DNA of 19,997 bases from CALNBC01 sp050945915 (GTDB lineage Bacteria; Bacillota; Clostridia; Christensenellales; CALWSW01): positions 1 to 19,997 of the forward strand of contig JBMNTV010000036.1 of NCBI GenBank assembly GCA_050945915.1, given 5' to 3'. The notes under the pieces are model-generated. The model did not search any database. It saw only the letters and a program-made list of their open reading frames with translations, and was not told the DNA's origin. Position 1 is the stretch's first letter. The number at the start of each line of letters is the position of its first letter. Position numbers and translations under genes: made by a program. Below are positions 6,784-13,832 of this stretch, piece by piece.

Positions 6784-7272
6784 CTATTCCGTCGCTTCGT
6801 TGCTCCAGGAGACTTCTTCGGTGCCCAGGGCATCCTCCAAAAGGTGGATGAGCTCCAGCATGCTGCGGAAATGCTGGGTCTTGTTGCCTTCAACCCAACT
6901 GACGGTGCCCTGCCAGGTGGCGTTTTGGCGGAACATGACGCGAACGACAAAGGTGCCCTTTTCGCCGCGCTTGAGCTGCTTTTCGTCGATGGTCTGAAGA
7001 TTTTTCATGATTTCTTCTCGCTTTATTTTGTGTTTTTGCGTTCCAGAGCGGAAATACCGCTTCCCGAAGGTGGATTGGGGAAAAGAATTCAGGTCAAAAA
7101 TCAGTTCGCTCAGGCGGATGATATCCTCAAAACAGGAAAAGGGACGCTCGCATTGGAGGTAAGCGGAATACAGCCGCCCCTTTGCGAAGATGCCCTGGAC
7201 TTCATCGACGCATATGATAAGCCGGGACAGATTAGCGTTGTTCTGATATCTGTCTGCGCTAAGATGTTGCAC
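6784..7272 (-). CDS. Uncharacterised two-part protein next to the SARP-like regulator
   Basis: 162 residues, no named family. The N-terminal half (about 18-78) contains RLIICVDEVQGIFAKGRLY and a helix ending DLNSFPQSTFGKRYF. The C-terminal half (about 98-150) contains KGTFVVRVMFRQNATWQG, then TVSWVEGNKTQHFRSMLEL, ending LLEDALG. It has no signal peptide or membrane segment and is probably cytoplasmic. From memory, clostridial genomes hold short proteins with the FRQN-x-x-WQG-x-x-x-W and FRS-x-LEL pattern near SARP-like regulators; I could not check this. The start is the GTG at 7270-7272 (GAGGTG 8 bases upstream), because the sequence before the internal ATG at 7008 still looks protein-like. 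A 74-residue product from 7008 (weak AGAAG site) is the alternative. Confidence 0.65.
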   Translation of the reverse strand: MQHLSADRYQNNANLSRLIICVDEVQGIFAKGRLYSAYLQCERPFSCFEDIIRLSELIFDLNSFPQSTFGKRYFRSGTQKHKIKREEIMKNLQTIDEKQLKRGEKGTFVVRVMFRQNATWQGTVSWVEGNKTQHFRSMLELIHLLEDALGTEEVSWSNEATE

Positions 7273-7306
7273 TGCCCGCGCACCTCATATTCTGTATTTG
7301 GTTTGC

Positions 7307-7315
7307 ATTATGCCA
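7307..7315 (-). promoter_or_regulatory. Promoter (extended -10) of the two-part unknown gene
   Basis: Minus strand TGG-CATAAT: CATAAT at 7307-7312 with TGG directly upstream. I see no good -35 at the right distance, as is common for extended -10 promoters. It lies 35 bases before the GTG start. Confidence 0.5.
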
Positions 7316-7424
7316 TATATGAGTAACAAAACGGTCACAAATACCACGAAAACCGGCGTATTTGTGAAACCATGCGCGGAAGAATGGCGAAAATCGTCGA
7401 GAATCGCAAGGCAAGCCGAAGGGC

Positions 7425-7451
7425 ATGAAACAGCGCCGGAGGAACCGGCGC
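7425..7451 (-). terminator. Probable terminator after the SARP-like gene
   Basis: Perfect 7-bp stem GCGCCGG/CCGGCGC (7433-7451) with a 5-base loop, about 35 bases after the regulator's stop. On the minus strand it is followed by TGTTTC, a weak U-tract, so termination may be leaky into the next gene. Confidence 0.5.
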
Positions 7452-7485
7452 AAAAGCCCGTAAAACCCTTCGGATGCGCTCTTGG

Positions 7486-8688
7486 CTACATCACCGGCTT
7501 GACGGGCAGCAGATTGTAATGGAGTTCGATGCCAAAGGCGGTGGACCGCTTTTTGAACCGTTCAAAGATGCGGCTGATGACCATCTGGCCGTTTTCATAG
7601 GTCAGCGCGCCGAGGAGCAATACATATTGGGTGGGGGAGAATCGGGAAACGATATCGCTCTTTCGCAGACAGGAGACAAGCGCGTTTTTCAGCTCCTCCA
7701 TGACCGCGGTGACCACCGGGGTGGCCGGCGGGTTGCCGTCCTTGTCCGACACGGTAATCAGGGCGACCATAAAGCTCTGGCCGGAGCGGAGCATAAACCG
7801 GGACTGGATGCGGTAAATGTTCTTGAAGATTTCGTAGGGGCAGAAGTATGCGCCGGGCTTGGCCTCCACTTCGTGGAGCTGTTCCTCGATCATTTCGAGG
7901 TCGGCCTCGATGCTGCTGATGGATTTGATGATCTCGTTGTAAAGGCTGGTGATCTGGCTGGAGATCTTGACACCCATTTCAGTGTAAAAAAGATCCACAA
8001 CGTAATAATAATGCTTCAGGGCGGAAGCGTGGTCCCCCGCGGCCATATACGCCCGAACGAGCAGCTCGTGCATCTTTTCGGTGAACTTTTCCAGGATCAC
8101 CGCCTTTTCGCACATCTGGACCGCTTCGGTGGCGCGATCTTGGGCAAGGAGCAGGTCAAAAGCCCGGGTGACGCAATCGATGTAAATCGAAGAATAATAC
8201 GTGCGCAGGGAAATCGTCCATTCTTCCATCAGGGACTTGGGAAGAAATTCACCCTGATAAATGTCCACCGCGGTAAGGTAGCCGCTGAGCTTGTCCTCTT
8301 CGGAAGGGGCGGCGTTGGCGGCGCGCCAGGAGGATTCCAGGATCTCGATGTCCACCTCGCAGGGGAGGGCTTCATTCCAGGCATAGGAATTCCTGCGGAA
8401 AAGGATGAAGGGTTCCTTTTCGTTGGGCAGGGATTTCGCAAGAAGGGTCCTTGCGCGATAAGCGAGGTTCTTCAGGGCGTTCGATGGGTTTTCGCTGGAA
8501 TCGTCCGGCCAGAGCATGTCGATCAGGCGGCTCTGGGGAATGACCTTGTGGCGGTAAACGATGAGATACTCGATCAGGTTCCACACCTGCTGCATCCTGC
8601 CCGCGGAATCAGAGAGCGAATCTTCCCCAGAAGTAATAGAGAAGCCGCCCAGCATCTGAACTCGGTACTTTTTTGCATCTGAAGGCAT
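7486..8688 (-). CDS. SARP/BTAD-type transcriptional regulator with degenerate GGDEF-like tail
   Basis: 400 residues from the chosen start. Residues 8-110 form an OmpR-like winged helix (RVQMLGGFSIT; helix-turn-helix region with SRLIDMLWPDD and NALKNLAYRARTLL). Residues 112-250 form a bacterial transcriptional activator (BTAD, TPR-like) domain, with VDIYQGEFLP and a helical repeat region ending YTEMGVKIS. A coiled stretch (251-275) leads to a C-terminal domain of about 120 residues. That domain (FMVALITVS, LRKSDIVSRFSPTQYVLLL) follows the pattern of a GGDEF fold with the active-site loop replaced by FSPTQY, so it is unlikely to make cyclic-di-GMP. ATG 8686-8688 has AGGAGG 8 bases upstream. Targets are unknown; the neighbouring uncharacterised gene is the obvious candidate. 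Confidence 0.88.
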   Translation of the reverse strand: MPSDAKKYRVQMLGGFSITSGEDSLSDSAGRMQQVWNLIEYLIVYRHKVIPQSRLIDMLWPDDSSENPSNALKNLAYRARTLLAKSLPNEKEPFILFRRNSYAWNEALPCEVDIEILESSWRAANAAPSEEDKLSGYLTAVDIYQGEFLPKSLMEEWTISLRTYYSSIYIDCVTRAFDLLLAQDRATEAVQMCEKAVILEKFTEKMHELLVRAYMAAGDHASALKHYYYVVDLFYTEMGVKISSQITSLYNEIIKSISSIEADLEMIEEQLHEVEAKPGAYFCPYEIFKNIYRIQSRFMLRSGQSFMVALITVSDKDGNPPATPVVTAVMEELKNALVSCLRKSDIVSRFSPTQYVLLLGALTYENGQMVISRIFERFKKRSTAFGIELHYNLLPVKPVM

Positions 8689-8742
8689 GGAAGGAACCTC
8701 CTTATCAGGGAGACGCTGGTCACAAAAGGACTTTGTAGGAAG

Positions 8743-8748
8743 ATTATA
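8743..8748 (-). promoter_or_regulatory. -10 box of the SARP-like gene
   Basis: Consensus TATAAT on the minus strand, 54 bases before the start codon. The -35 region (CTGTCC at 18 bp) is poor, which suggests dependence on an activator or weak basal expression. Confidence 0.5.
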
Positions 8749-8759
8749 CAACATGCAAA

Positions 8760-8920
8760 TCCGTTTGGACAGACCTTTTTATTGGTATACCGATGAAATT
8801 TATGAACAAAAACCAGTTTGCGCTGTCAAATCATCAAAAATGGCGAAAACCCATAGCGGCGGGAACACGCCGGCCCGCAAAAAGCCTGCCCTTTTGATGG
8901 TGCCCTATATTAAAAGAATT
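8760..8920. other. Intergenic stretch without a recognisable gene
   Basis: The gap between the SARP-like gene and the ABC exporter is 311 bases (8689-8999). It holds the regulator's -10 box at one end and the ABC terminator at the other. I see no coding potential with a ribosome binding site, no RNA gene and no repeat in the middle part. Confidence 0.5.
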
Positions 8921-8948
8921 AAAAAGGGCAGAAAGGTTATTTCTGCCC
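8921..8948 (-). terminator. Terminator of the ABC exporter operon
   Basis: Perfect 9-bp stem GGGCAGAAA/TTTCTGCCC (8926-8948) with a TAACC loop, followed on the minus strand by TTTTTAATT. A textbook intrinsic terminator, 51 bases after the last ABC gene. Confidence 0.9.
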
Positions 8949-8999
8949 GAATGGATGGAATGAATGGGGCAAAAAGGCGGCGGATGACCGGCAAAATGC

Positions 9000-10826
9000 C
9001 TACTGCCAGGAGTGCTTTTCCAGCTCCTCCATGAACTGGCGGGTATAAAGGTCGTGATACACCCCGCCCTTTTGCATCAGCTCCTCGTGGGTGCCCCGCT
9101 CGACGATCTTTCCGTCCTCCACCACCAGGATTACGTCCGCGTGGCGGATGGTGGAAAGCCTGTGGGCGACGACGAAGGAGGTCCTGCCTTCCAGGAGCTT
9201 TGTGATCGCCTGCTGGATGAGCTGCTCGGTTTCGGTGTCGATGGAGCTGGTGGCTTCGTCCAGAACGAAGATGGGGGGAGAATTGAGCACCGCCCGGGCA
9301 AAGGAGATCAGCTGCTTTTCCCCTGTGGAGAGCTTGTCGCCCCCTTCGCCCACGTCTGAATCATACCCCTTGTCCAGCTTGGCGACCACCCGGTCCGCAG
9401 CCACGAGTTTTGCCGCGGCCTCCACCTGTTCGTCCGTGGCGTCGGGGTTGCCGTAGCGGATGTTATCCCGAATGGTGCCGGAAAAGAGGTGGGGGTTTTG
9501 CAAAACGTAGCCCAGATTGCTGTGCAGCCAGAGCATGCTGCGTTCCCTGTAATCCCTGCCGTCGATGAGGATCCTGCCGGAAGTCGGCTCAAAGAACCGG
9601 CAGGCGAGGTTGACGATGGTGGATTTTCCGGCGCCGGTTTCGCCCACGATGGCGACGGTGGTGCCGGCAGGCACCTTCAAGCAGAAATCCTCCAGCACGT
9701 TCTCGGTGCCGTCGGGATAGCGGAAGGTTACGTGGTCAAACTCGATGTCGCCCTTGATGGGCTCCCAGTTTTCCTTCTTCGGATGGAAGGAGTCGCCGTA
9801 TTTCTCGATCACCTCCGGCGTATCCTGGATGTCCGGCTCCTTTTCCAGAAGGTCGGTCACCCGCTCGATGTTCGCCTGCAGCGAGATGAAATCCGCGGCG
9901 ATGCGGGCAAGCTGTTGGATCGGCTCGAAGATCGTCACCGCATAGGTGATAAACAGGGAAAACGTCGCAAAATCCATCACCCCGGAAAGGGTCAGATTCC
10001 CGCCGTAATACAGCACCAGCGCCACCGCCATGCTACTGCAGAACACCACCACCGGCACAAAAACGGCGTTGAGCATCGCGGCTCGCACGGAATAGCCGTA
10101 CATCTTGGCTGTGATCTTTTCGAAGGCGTCGCTGCTCTTGTCCTCCACGCCCAGGGTTTTCGTGGTGCGCGCCCCGGAAATGCCCTCGTTATACGCGCCG
10201 GTCATCCGGGAATTCTGGCGGCGCACCTCGCGGTTGGCGTTCAGGATGCGCTTTTGGAAATAGACTGTCGCCACGGCGATCACCGGAACCAGCACCATGA
10301 GCATCAATCCGAGGGTCAGGTCCACCACCATCATGGTGATGAACACGCCCGAAACATAGAACAGGGCCCAGACGATGTCCACCACGCCCCAGGACAACTG
10401 GGAAGCGATCCGGTTGACGTCGTTCATCACCCTGGCGAGGATATAGCCCACCGGTGTGACGTTATAATAGGAGAAGGAAAGTTCCTGCAGCCGCCGAAAC
10501 AGGGCGCTTCGGATGTCTTTGCCGATCAGCATCTCGGTGGACAAGGCCAGCCGGGTGAAAACGATGACGCACAGCGCCGTCGACAGGATGATTCCCAAGT
10601 AAACAAGGGCATAGGGAATCAGGCCTTCGGTGGTTTGCGGCAGAATGAAGCGGGAAATCGCCTCTTTCTGATAGACCGGAACCAGAATATCGATCAGGGC
10701 GGTGATGCCCATCATCACGAAGATGAGCACCACCATCCCCTTGTATTTCTTGAGAAAGGGCAAAATTTTTACCCAGATTTTCAGGTCAAAGGGTTTGTCG
10801 TAAGTTTGCTCGTCAAAGCCGGACAA
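9000..10826 (-). CDS. ABC exporter half-transporter, catalytic partner (BmrD/TM288-like)
   Basis: 608-residue half-transporter: an exporter-type membrane domain with six predicted helices (about 28-300), then a nucleotide-binding domain. Motifs: Walker A GETGAGKST (395-403), Q-loop Q443, signature LSTGEKQ (499-505), Walker B FVLDEATSS (520-528) with the catalytic Glu524, and switch His555. The Glu is intact but the signature is LSTGE instead of LSGGQ. This is the complement expected of one half of a heterodimeric exporter, pairing with the product of the upstream gene. Substrate unknown; relatives export drugs, lipids or peptides. The start is a TTG at 10824-10826, 9 bases after GGGAGG; the nearby ATG is out of frame. 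The gene follows its partner by 21 bases. Confidence 0.92.
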   Translation of the reverse strand: MSGFDEQTYDKPFDLKIWVKILPFLKKYKGMVVLIFVMMGITALIDILVPVYQKEAISRFILPQTTEGLIPYALVYLGIILSTALCVIVFTRLALSTEMLIGKDIRSALFRRLQELSFSYYNVTPVGYILARVMNDVNRIASQLSWGVVDIVWALFYVSGVFITMMVVDLTLGLMLMVLVPVIAVATVYFQKRILNANREVRRQNSRMTGAYNEGISGARTTKTLGVEDKSSDAFEKITAKMYGYSVRAAMLNAVFVPVVVFCSSMAVALVLYYGGNLTLSGVMDFATFSLFITYAVTIFEPIQQLARIAADFISLQANIERVTDLLEKEPDIQDTPEVIEKYGDSFHPKKENWEPIKGDIEFDHVTFRYPDGTENVLEDFCLKVPAGTTVAIVGETGAGKSTIVNLACRFFEPTSGRILIDGRDYRERSMLWLHSNLGYVLQNPHLFSGTIRDNIRYGNPDATDEQVEAAAKLVAADRVVAKLDKGYDSDVGEGGDKLSTGEKQLISFARAVLNSPPIFVLDEATSSIDTETEQLIQQAITKLLEGRTSFVVAHRLSTIRHADVILVVEDGKIVERGTHEELMQKGGVYHDLYTRQFMEELEKHSWQ

Positions 10827-10847
10827 TGTCCATCGCCTCCCTTTCGG

Positions 10848-12683
10848 TCAGTTGGCGGACGAAGCGCGTTCCGCCCCGCCCTGCAGGTCATAGACCCGTT
10901 TGTAAAGCCCGTTCTTTTGCAGAAGCTCCTCGTGGTTGCCGATTTCCGCAATCTCGCCGTTTTTCAACACGAGGATGCAATCCGCGTGCATCAGGGTGGT
11001 GATCCTGTGGGAAATGATGATGGTGGTGGCTTTTCCTTCCCGGGCGGCCAGGGCGGCGCGGATCTTCTGGTCCGTCAGGGCGTCCACGGCAGAGAGGGAA
11101 TCGTCAAACACCATGATGGGGGTCTTTTGCATCAGCATCCGGGCGATGGCCACGCGCTGGCGCTGGCCGCCGGAAAGGGTGACGCCGCGCTCGCCGATGA
11201 CCGTATCGTACCCCTTGTCGAAGCTGAGCACGGTTTCGTCCAAAGCGGCGATGCGGGCGGCTTCCCGAATTTCTTCCATCGGCGCGTCCCGCTCCAAAGA
11301 GGCGATGTTTTCCGCGATGGTCCTGGAAAACAGGAAGGGCTCCTGCAGCACCAGGCCGATGTTTTTGCGCACGTGGGAAAGGCGCATCTCCCGAATGTCC
11401 ACCCCGCCGACGGTGATCCGCCCGCAGCCGGGGGCGAGGTCGTACAGCCGGGTCAGAAGATAGGTCAGCGTGGATTTGCCGCTGCCCGTGCTGCCCAGCA
11501 CGCCAAAGGTGCTGCCCCCGGGGATGGTGAAGGAAAGGTGGGACAAAACGTCTCCGCCGCCATCATAGGCGAAGCTGACATCCTCAAAGACGATATCGCC
11601 GGACATGTCCGGGGTTTTGCCGTTGGGGTCGTCCACTTCCTCCGGTTCGTTCAGAATCTCGCCCAGGCGGTCCAGGGAAACCCCCATCTTGGACAGGTCC
11701 CCCAAAATGCGCCCAAAGGCGCGGACAGGCCAGGCGATCATCGAAGCGTAATACAGGAATACCAGGTATTCGCCCAGCAGCAGCCGGCCGGAAACGGCAA
11801 AATAAGAGCCCACGGCGACGACGATGAGCTCCATCAGGCCGGTGGAGATGCCGCCGGTGCTCCAAAAAAGGCTCATGGTCTTGCCCAGCTTGATCCAAAG
11901 CCCGGTGAACAGGTCGTTTTTCTCTTCAAACCGCTGGATTTCCGCGGCCTCCTGCCCAAAGGCGCGCACCACCCGCACCCCTGTCAGGTTTTCCTGCACG
12001 CAGGAGGAGAGTTCGCCCTCCGCCTCGTCGGCGATCTTGAAGCGCTTGGCGATGGCGCCGTAAAACACCGCCGTGGTGGTGACGGTAAAGGGGATGAACG
12101 CCGCGGTGATGACGGTGAGCATGGCGTCCATGGAAAACATGAAGGAAAGCGCGAACACGACGAGGATCACGATGCGGAACAATTCCGTCAATTGGGAGGC
12201 GAGGAAGTTTCGGACCACGTCCACGTCCGAGGTGCAGCGCTGGATGATATCCCCCGTCTGGATGGAAACATGCCATTTGTAGGGAAGGTGCTGGATGTGG
12301 CGATACAGGGTGTTGCGCATGGAGCGGATCACCCCTTCGCTGCCTTTGGAGACAAACAGGCGGTAAAGAAAGGTGCACAGGCAGGACAACACCGCAAACA
12401 CCACCGCCAGTACCGCGCTGATCCAGATGTTTGCGCGCAGGAACTCCCGGCCGCCGATGCCCTCGATGAAGCGTACGATGAAGGCGGGAAGGTTAAAGGG
12501 GGCGTCCCCGATGACCGAGTCCACAGTGACGCGGACGACCTGGGGCATCAGGAAGTTCAGCAGGATGGAAAGGGCAGAAACCAGGGTCGCGGCGACAAAA
12601 AAGCGCACATGCCCGGGCATAAAGGGCAGGAGCACCCTGAGCCCCTTCATTTTCTTTTTCTTTGGCGTGCTTTCTTCAGGCAT
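10848..12683 (-). CDS. ABC exporter half-transporter, degenerate-site partner (BmrC/TM287-like)
   Basis: 611 residues with an exporter-type six-helix membrane domain (about 24-320) and a nucleotide-binding domain. Motifs: Walker A GSTGSGKST (397-405), Q-loop Q447, canonical signature LSGGQRQR (503-510), Walker B IMVFDDSLSAVD (523-534) in which the catalytic glutamate is Asp528, and switch His559. The DDSLSAVD form is characteristic of the degenerate-site subunit in heterodimeric exporters. Its intact LSGGQ would complete the working ATP site of the downstream subunit. The start at 12681-12683 has AGGAGG 6 bases upstream; an in-frame extension before it has no ribosome binding site. It is first in a two-gene operon with a strong promoter. 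Confidence 0.93.
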   Translation of the reverse strand: MPEESTPKKKKMKGLRVLLPFMPGHVRFFVAATLVSALSILLNFLMPQVVRVTVDSVIGDAPFNLPAFIVRFIEGIGGREFLRANIWISAVLAVVFAVLSCLCTFLYRLFVSKGSEGVIRSMRNTLYRHIQHLPYKWHVSIQTGDIIQRCTSDVDVVRNFLASQLTELFRIVILVVFALSFMFSMDAMLTVITAAFIPFTVTTTAVFYGAIAKRFKIADEAEGELSSCVQENLTGVRVVRAFGQEAAEIQRFEEKNDLFTGLWIKLGKTMSLFWSTGGISTGLMELIVVAVGSYFAVSGRLLLGEYLVFLYYASMIAWPVRAFGRILGDLSKMGVSLDRLGEILNEPEEVDDPNGKTPDMSGDIVFEDVSFAYDGGGDVLSHLSFTIPGGSTFGVLGSTGSGKSTLTYLLTRLYDLAPGCGRITVGGVDIREMRLSHVRKNIGLVLQEPFLFSRTIAENIASLERDAPMEEIREAARIAALDETVLSFDKGYDTVIGERGVTLSGGQRQRVAIARMLMQKTPIMVFDDSLSAVDALTDQKIRAALAAREGKATTIIISHRITTLMHADCILVLKNGEIAEIGNHEELLQKNGLYKRVYDLQGGAERASSAN

Positions 12684-12752
12684 ATTCTGCCTCCTTTCAC
12701 GGCGGCGGCCTTGCGCATGTTGCGAGTGAAAAAATGCAATTTGCAGAAAAGG

Positions 12753-12781
12753 ATTATAACATAGAAATAGCAAGATGTCAT
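12753..12781 (-). promoter_or_regulatory. Promoter of the ABC exporter operon
   Basis: Minus strand: -35 ATGACA (12776-12781; 5 of 6 to consensus), a 17-bp spacer, TGT, then TATAAT (12753-12758). One of the best sigma-70/sigma-A-type promoters in the window, about 70 bases before the start codon. Confidence 0.8.
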
Positions 12782-12785
12782 GGGT

Positions 12786-12803
12786 ACCAATGGTTGATAA
12801 CCA
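12786..12803. promoter_or_regulatory. Candidate operator in the divergent ABC/iron-transporter region
   Basis: Two overlapping inverted repeats, ACCA-A-TGGT (12786-12794) and TGGTT-GAT-AACCA (12791-12803), lie directly upstream of the ABC -35 box and about 15 bases from the -35 region of the divergent plus-strand gene. The position suits a regulator of both directions; no regulator is known. Confidence 0.35.
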
Positions 12804-12817
12804 GGTAACGGGCAGAG

Positions 12818-12846
12818 TTTTCCATCATATGAAAAAGTGTTATACT
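12818..12846 (+). promoter_or_regulatory. Promoter of the ferritin-like/VIT1 gene, extended -10
   Basis: -35-like TTTTCC (12818-12823), 17-bp spacer, and TGT-TATACT (TATACT at 12841-12846). It lies 43 bases before the start codon. Confidence 0.6.
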
Positions 12847-12889
12847 GTGGAAAGCGCAGCCGCGCAATATCGATAAAAAGGTGAGCAGT

Positions 12890-13765
12890 ATGGAAATCTC
12901 AAGGGAGGCTTTATCAGCCCTGCGCAACATGCAGAGGAACGAGATCACCGAGTATCACGTATACTCCCGCATCGCAGAGCGAACCAAGGACGAGGAGAAT
13001 AAAAAGGTTCTTTTGCGCATCGCCGCAGAGGAAAAGGCCCACGCGGAGGTCTGGAAGAAATACACCAAGGACGAACACAAGCCGAATATGTTCCGCGTGC
13101 GCTGGTATTCCTTTTTGGCGCGGGTGTTCGGCATCACCTTCGCGCTGAAACGGATGGAAAGCGGGGAGGACGCCGCCAACCAGGCCTATACGAAACTCAT
13201 TTCCGAGATCCCCGAGGCAAAGCGGATCGCCGATGAGGAGGACCGCCACGAACAGGAGCTTCTTTCCATGCTGGACGAGGAGCGGCTGCGCTATGTCGGC
13301 TCCATGGTGCTTGGCCTGAATGACGCGCTGGTGGAGCTCACCGGTACGCTGGCGGGACTGACCTTTGCCCTGGCGAACACCAAGCTGGTGGCATTGTCCG
13401 GGCTGATCACCGGCATTTCCGCCACATTGTCCATGGCGTCGTCGGAATACCTTTCCGCCCGCTCAGAGGGAAGGACCGACGCGCTGAAATCCTGCGTGTA
13501 TACCGGCATCGCCTATCTCGTTACCGTCGCGCTGCTGGTGCTGCCGTACTTGATCTTTGACGACGGGCATCACGTTTTTGCCCTCATGTCCATGCTGGTC
13601 ATCGTCGTGCTGATCATCATGGCCTTCAACTATTACATTTCCGTCGCCCAGGACCTGGATTTTAAACGGCGATTCTTCGAGATGGCGGGCATCAGCCTGT
13701 CCGTCGCCGCCATTTCCTTCGTGATCGGTTTGCTCGTCAAGCAGTTCCTGGGGGTAGACGTTTAA
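12890..13765 (+). CDS. Ferritin-like/VIT1 fusion membrane protein (MbfA-like iron transporter)
   Basis: 291 residues with two parts. Residues 1-125 form a rubrerythrin/ferritin-like four-helix domain with candidate iron ligands Glu21, Glu48-x-x-His51 (in EEKAHAEVW), Glu93 and Glu117-x-x-His120 (in EEDRHEQEL). Residues 130-291 form a CCC1/VIT1-type domain with five membrane segments, including the family stretches VLGLNDALVELTGTLAGL and ATLSMASSEYLSARSE. Known proteins of this architecture (MbfA) export iron and protect against iron and peroxide stress; other VIT1 proteins also carry manganese. ATG 12890-12892 is preferred to the GTG at 12881 because AAGGTGA lies 5 bases before it. It is divergent from the ABC exporter and followed 67 bases later by the HD-domain gene, perhaps co-transcribed. 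Confidence 0.9.
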   Translation: MEISREALSALRNMQRNEITEYHVYSRIAERTKDEENKKVLLRIAAEEKAHAEVWKKYTKDEHKPNMFRVRWYSFLARVFGITFALKRMESGEDAANQAYTKLISEIPEAKRIADEEDRHEQELLSMLDEERLRYVGSMVLGLNDALVELTGTLAGLTFALANTKLVALSGLITGISATLSMASSEYLSARSEGRTDALKSCVYTGIAYLVTVALLVLPYLIFDDGHHVFALMSMLVIVVLIIMAFNYYISVAQDLDFKRRFFEMAGISLSVAAISFVIGLLVKQFLGVDV

Positions 13766-13780
13766 GGAAAGAAGATGGCA

Positions 13781-13798
13781 GGCGAAGGCTCCTTCGCC
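13781..13798 (+). other. Intergenic hairpin between the VIT1 and HD genes
   Basis: Perfect 8-bp palindromic stem GGCGAAGG/CCTTCGCC with a 2-base centre, 15 bases after the VIT1 stop. There is no T-run, so it is unlikely to be a full intrinsic terminator. It could act as an mRNA-stabilising element in a two-gene transcript. Confidence 0.45.
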
Positions 13799-13832
13799 GC
13801 TCGGAATAGATTTTCGTTGGGAGGATGCGTCG

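Noticed and set aside
6601..7329. 14-base match TATATGAGTAACAA at 7316-7329 (+) and 6601-6614 (-)
   Set aside because: Tempting as a shared operator near two promoters, but about one 14-base match is expected by chance in 20 kb on two strands, and the copies sit in different positions relative to their promoters.
7298..7519. Plus-strand open frame of 73 codons between the two-part gene and the SARP-like gene
   Set aside because: No ribosome binding site, composition unlike the neighbours, and it covers the minus-strand promoter and terminator of the flanking genes.
6585..8722. 11-base match GACGCTGGTCA in the leaders of the transglutaminase (6585-6595) and SARP-like genes (8712-8722)
   Set aside because: Dozens of 11-base matches are expected by chance in a window of this size.
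9489..12764. Very long plus-strand open frame (over 1000 codons) opposite the ABC exporter genes
   Set aside because: It is antisense to two genes with complete ABC motifs and strong ribosome binding sites; its composition (rich in His, Gly, Asp) is typical of a shadow frame in GC-rich DNA.
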